The notes beneath the pieces are model-generated. The model was not told where the DNA came from. It ran no database searches and worked only from the letters and a program-made list of their open reading frames with translations. A DNA stretch of 5,875 nucleotides from the NCBI GenBank assembly GCA_041736915.1, contig JBGSST010000353.1:1-5875 (forward strand), read 5' to 3'. The translations under genes and the position numbers were made by a program. Origin of the DNA: JBGSST01 sp041736915. Lineage in GTDB: Bacteria > Bdellovibrionota > FAC87 > UBA2466. The number at the start of each line of letters is the position of its first letter. Position 1 is the first letter of the stretch. Below are positions 5,547 to 5,875 of this stretch, piece by piece.

Positions 5547-5875
5547 TGTCGCGCCCAGAAAAGCCTTTCAAACCGCACGACCGTGTTTTTCACCGCAAGC
5601 TCGAAGCCGACGGCGTCGTGCTGCAGGTGTTGGCGAACGGCAAGTATCGGGTGGGGATTGGCGTTCTGAACGTCGAGTGCGTGGCCGCCGACCTAGTCCC
5701 GCAGAAAAAGGGGCCCACGGCCTACACGAAAAAGCCGGGGGAAGCGCGGAAGGGATCGAAATCACCGGCGGCCAAAGCCCCGTCCCGTTCCCAGTCCGTC
5801 GACCTGCACGGCATGACGGTAGAAGAGGCGATCGCGGCGGTGACCAGCGCCATCGACGGCGCCATCCGCGGCGGC
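5546..5875 (+). CDS. KOW-Smr domain protein, MutS2 C-terminal type (partial, right edge)
   Basis: The ATG at 5546 overlaps the preceding stop as TAATG, and the frame stays open for 110 codons to the right edge. Residues about 10-54 (HDRVFHRK through VECVAADLVPQ) look like the small KOW-like beta barrel that precedes Smr in MutS2. A basic Lys/Pro/Ser linker follows at 55-84. SVDLHGMTVEEAIAAV (84-99) is the start of an Smr domain with its DLHGMT motif. The usual downstream HGxG motif lies outside the window. Smr domains act as nucleases or nucleic-acid binders, and in MutS2 they act on branched DNA or collided ribosomes. Here the MutS clamp and ATPase parts are absent from the N-terminus, so this is a stand-alone KOW-Smr protein. 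No strong Shine-Dalgarno site is seen (GAGA near 5537-5540), so translation probably depends on coupling to the upstream gene. Confidence 0.82.
   Translation, partial: MSRPEKPFKPHDRVFHRKLEADGVVLQVLANGKYRVGIGVLNVECVAADLVPQKKGPTAYTKKPGEARKGSKSPAAKAPSRSQSVDLHGMTVEEAIAAVTSAIDGAIRGG

Overview
The window is a GC-rich bacterial chromosome segment with tightly packed genes. Taxonomy cannot be settled from sequence alone. The regulator family, the secreted proteins with Sec-type signal peptides and the general gene style suggest a proteobacterium or a Bdellovibrionota/delta-like Gram-negative, held with low confidence. No tRNA, rRNA, insertion sequence, CRISPR array or clear rho-independent terminator was seen.

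Layout. (1) Positions 1-1555, minus strand: one long gene for a secreted protein with a GNAT-like central region. Its C-terminus runs off the left edge. It starts at a GTG five bases after a perfect TATAAT, so its mRNA is probably leaderless. (2) Positions 1556-1614: a 59-bp divergent control region with two overlapping promoters. (3) Positions 1615-2358, plus strand: an XRE-type HTH regulator interrupted by an in-frame TAG at 2182-2184. The reading frame continues for 57 codons that look like the normal C-terminus of this family. (4) Positions 2359-2423: an AT-rich gap holding a perfect 8-bp inverted repeat (2370-2390), a good operator candidate. (5) Positions 2424-4866: a translationally coupled three-gene operon, with GTGA and ATGA overlaps. 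It encodes an AurF-like seven-ligand diiron protein, an alpha/beta hydrolase with an Asp nucleophile (epoxide hydrolase type), and a small membrane fatty-acid desaturase with three His boxes. (6) Positions 4890-5546: a secreted protein with a calcium-binding-type DxNGDGxDD loop, again with a -10 box six bases before its ATG. (7) Positions 5546-5875: the start of a stand-alone KOW-Smr protein resembling the C-terminal part of MutS2 without the MutS core, cut by the right edge.

Working together: two oxygen-activating iron enzymes, one soluble and one membrane-bound, are locked in one operon with a hydrolase of the epoxide/haloalkane class. This fits oxidative modification of an acyl chain or lipid-like substrate, but the substrate is not visible. 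The regulator just upstream, on the same strand, together with the palindrome between them, suggests local control of this operon. Its broken or readthrough state may alter that control.
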